Assembly (NCBI GenBank): GCA_031555175.1
Contig: JAVBUP010000069.1
Span: 1-20,867 of the forward strand
Source of the DNA: JAVBUP01 sp031555175
GTDB lineage: Bacteria > Bacillota_I > Bacilli_A > Erysipelotrichales > Coprobacillaceae
DNA: 20,867 nt
Reading direction: 5' to 3'
Positions 20,127 through 20,867 of this stretch are shown here, piece by piece. Made by a program: the position numbers and the translations under genes. The first letter of the stretch is position 1. Each line of letters begins with the position of its first letter. The notes below the pieces were generated by a model that saw nothing but the letters and a program-made list of their open reading frames with translations, had not been told where the DNA came from and made no database searches.

Positions 20127-20867
20127 GAAATGAGTATCCTATTAAGTTTCTATGTGAATATCTAGGGGTTAATAGGTCGGGATATTATAAGTGGCTATCA
20201 AGAAAAGATACAAAGAATCGGTATGAACTAAATAGAATTGATTTAACGAGCCTTATTGAAGAAGAACATCAAAACCATAAATCATACGGATATCACGATT
20301 TAGCGACTGTAATACGACATAAAACAGGTTGGACATTTAGTGATAACCTAGTTCATAAGTGCTGTAAAGTGGCGAATATAAAATCACTAGCACGCCATTA
20401 TAAATGGAGAGCAACTGGACATGAACATGTGATCTATAAAAATGTAATCAATGGACAGTGGAAAGCAACTAAACCATTAGAAATCGTAGTTTCAGATATG
20501 ACAGTACTGAGTTATCGAGGCAGGCAATATGAATGGACATATATCTTAGATACCTATAATAATTCAATCATCGCATCAGCAATAAGTTCACAGCATGGAG
20601 ATCCAAGGCCTTATTTTAAATGTCTTAAGCACCTGCAAGAGCTGATAAAAAAAGAAGAATTAACAACCCCAGTCTATTTCCACACGGACCAAGGAGCAGT
20701 TTATTCTTCAGCAGCTTATAACAAAGCCTGCACTCATTATAACATAATTCGCTCAATGTCACGAGTAGGAACACCAACAGACAATGCAATTATAGAATCG
20801 ATTAACGGATGGATTAAGGCAGAAATGAGATGTGATTATAGAATTAACGATTGGGATACAATAGAGG
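20045..20867 (+). CDS. IS3-family transposase OrfB, integrase core (3' end outside window)
   Basis: An open frame in the -1 phase to OrfA, running to the last base of the window (about 274 codons seen). It begins RVHSERSWCKQG at the slip site; no in-frame start with a ribosome site is evident, so it should be made only as an OrfAB fusion. Features: CEYLGVNRSGYYKWL (HTH_21-type segment), EEHQNHKSYGYHDLA, then an RNase H-like core with Asp in VVSDMTVLSY, Asp in HTDQGAVYSS and Glu in PTDNAIIESINGWIKAE, which complete the DDE triad. The frame has no stop or break within the window, so the element may be functional if the missing end is intact. Confidence 0.85.

Larger units (their letters stand above)
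19651..20867 (+). mobile_element. IS3-family insertion sequence, cut by the window end
   Basis: Two overlapping transposase frames with an A7 slippery run, a DDE core and TGTAG-like outer bases identify an IS3-family element. The left end is placed near TGTAG at 19651 but is not proven; the hairpin arm at 19665 is the latest plausible start. The right part of orfB and the right end lie outside the window. The element stands head to head with dacB, about 60 bases upstream of its start codon. Confidence 0.8.

Noticed and set aside
1..20867. Composite transposon carrying the 19 kb between the two insertion sequences
   Set aside because: The flanking elements belong to different families (IS481-like and IS3) with unrelated ends, and the genes between are core chromosomal genes in conserved order. 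The two ends more likely mark assembly or window limits at repeats.

Overview
The window is an AT-rich, gene-dense chromosomal segment from a low-GC Gram-positive bacterium of the Bacilli type. It is probably an endospore former or a recent relative of one. The support is spoIIIAH, spmA, spmB and a DacB-type carboxypeptidase, a comG competence-pilus operon, sigma-A style promoters with AGGAGG ribosome sites, short intrinsic terminators, an FMN riboswitch and MEP-pathway isoprenoid genes. TGA is used as a stop (for example the acetyltransferase gene and dacB), so this is not the Mycoplasma code. I cannot name a genus. An uncultured, genome-reduced Bacilli lineage fits best, but that is inference.

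Layout. 1-1127: a complete or nearly complete IS481-like element. 1137-2691 (minus): an Asp23/YqhY-type protein, SpoIIIAH and elongation factor P. 2763-6696 (minus): a compact comGA-GG operon ending in a small membrane protein I do not recognise. 6804-9750 (minus): a YqgX-type metallo-hydrolase, ribosomal protein L33 (49 codons) and a class B penicillin-binding protein. 9869-15259: the yqf-type block, with ispG, a YqfT-like gene, yqfQ and ispH on plus, and cshB-nfo on minus. 15270-16690 (minus): FMN riboswitch, ribU and a GNAT acetyltransferase. 16699-19588 (minus): dacB-spmA-spmB-rluB. From about 19651 to the end: an IS3-family element cut by the window edge, with its transposase split over a -1 frameshift.

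How it fits together. From memory of Bacillus gene order, the core (yqhY, spoIIIAH, efp, comG, yqgX, rpmG, pbpA, ispG, yqfT-nfo-cshB-yqfQ-ispH) runs in the same order as in Bacillus, with many intervening genes missing, including spoIIIAA-AG and accBC. The second block (ribU, rluB, spmB, spmA, dacB) also matches a Bacillus cluster. The functions are spore engulfment, cortex and core dehydration (SpoIIIAH, DacB, SpmAB), DNA uptake (ComG), wall synthesis (PBP), isoprenoids (IspG, IspH), translation (EF-P, L33, RluB, CshB), DNA repair (Nfo) and riboflavin uptake (RibU).

No convincing new defence or mobile system is present. The points most worth a second look are EF-P with arginine at its tip, spoIIIAH without the rest of its operon, the unrecognised membrane gene ending the comG operon, an acetyltransferase apparently under FMN riboswitch control, and the IS3 insertion just upstream of dacB. 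No tRNA, rRNA or CRISPR array was seen, and no gene-free stretch exceeds 300 bases.
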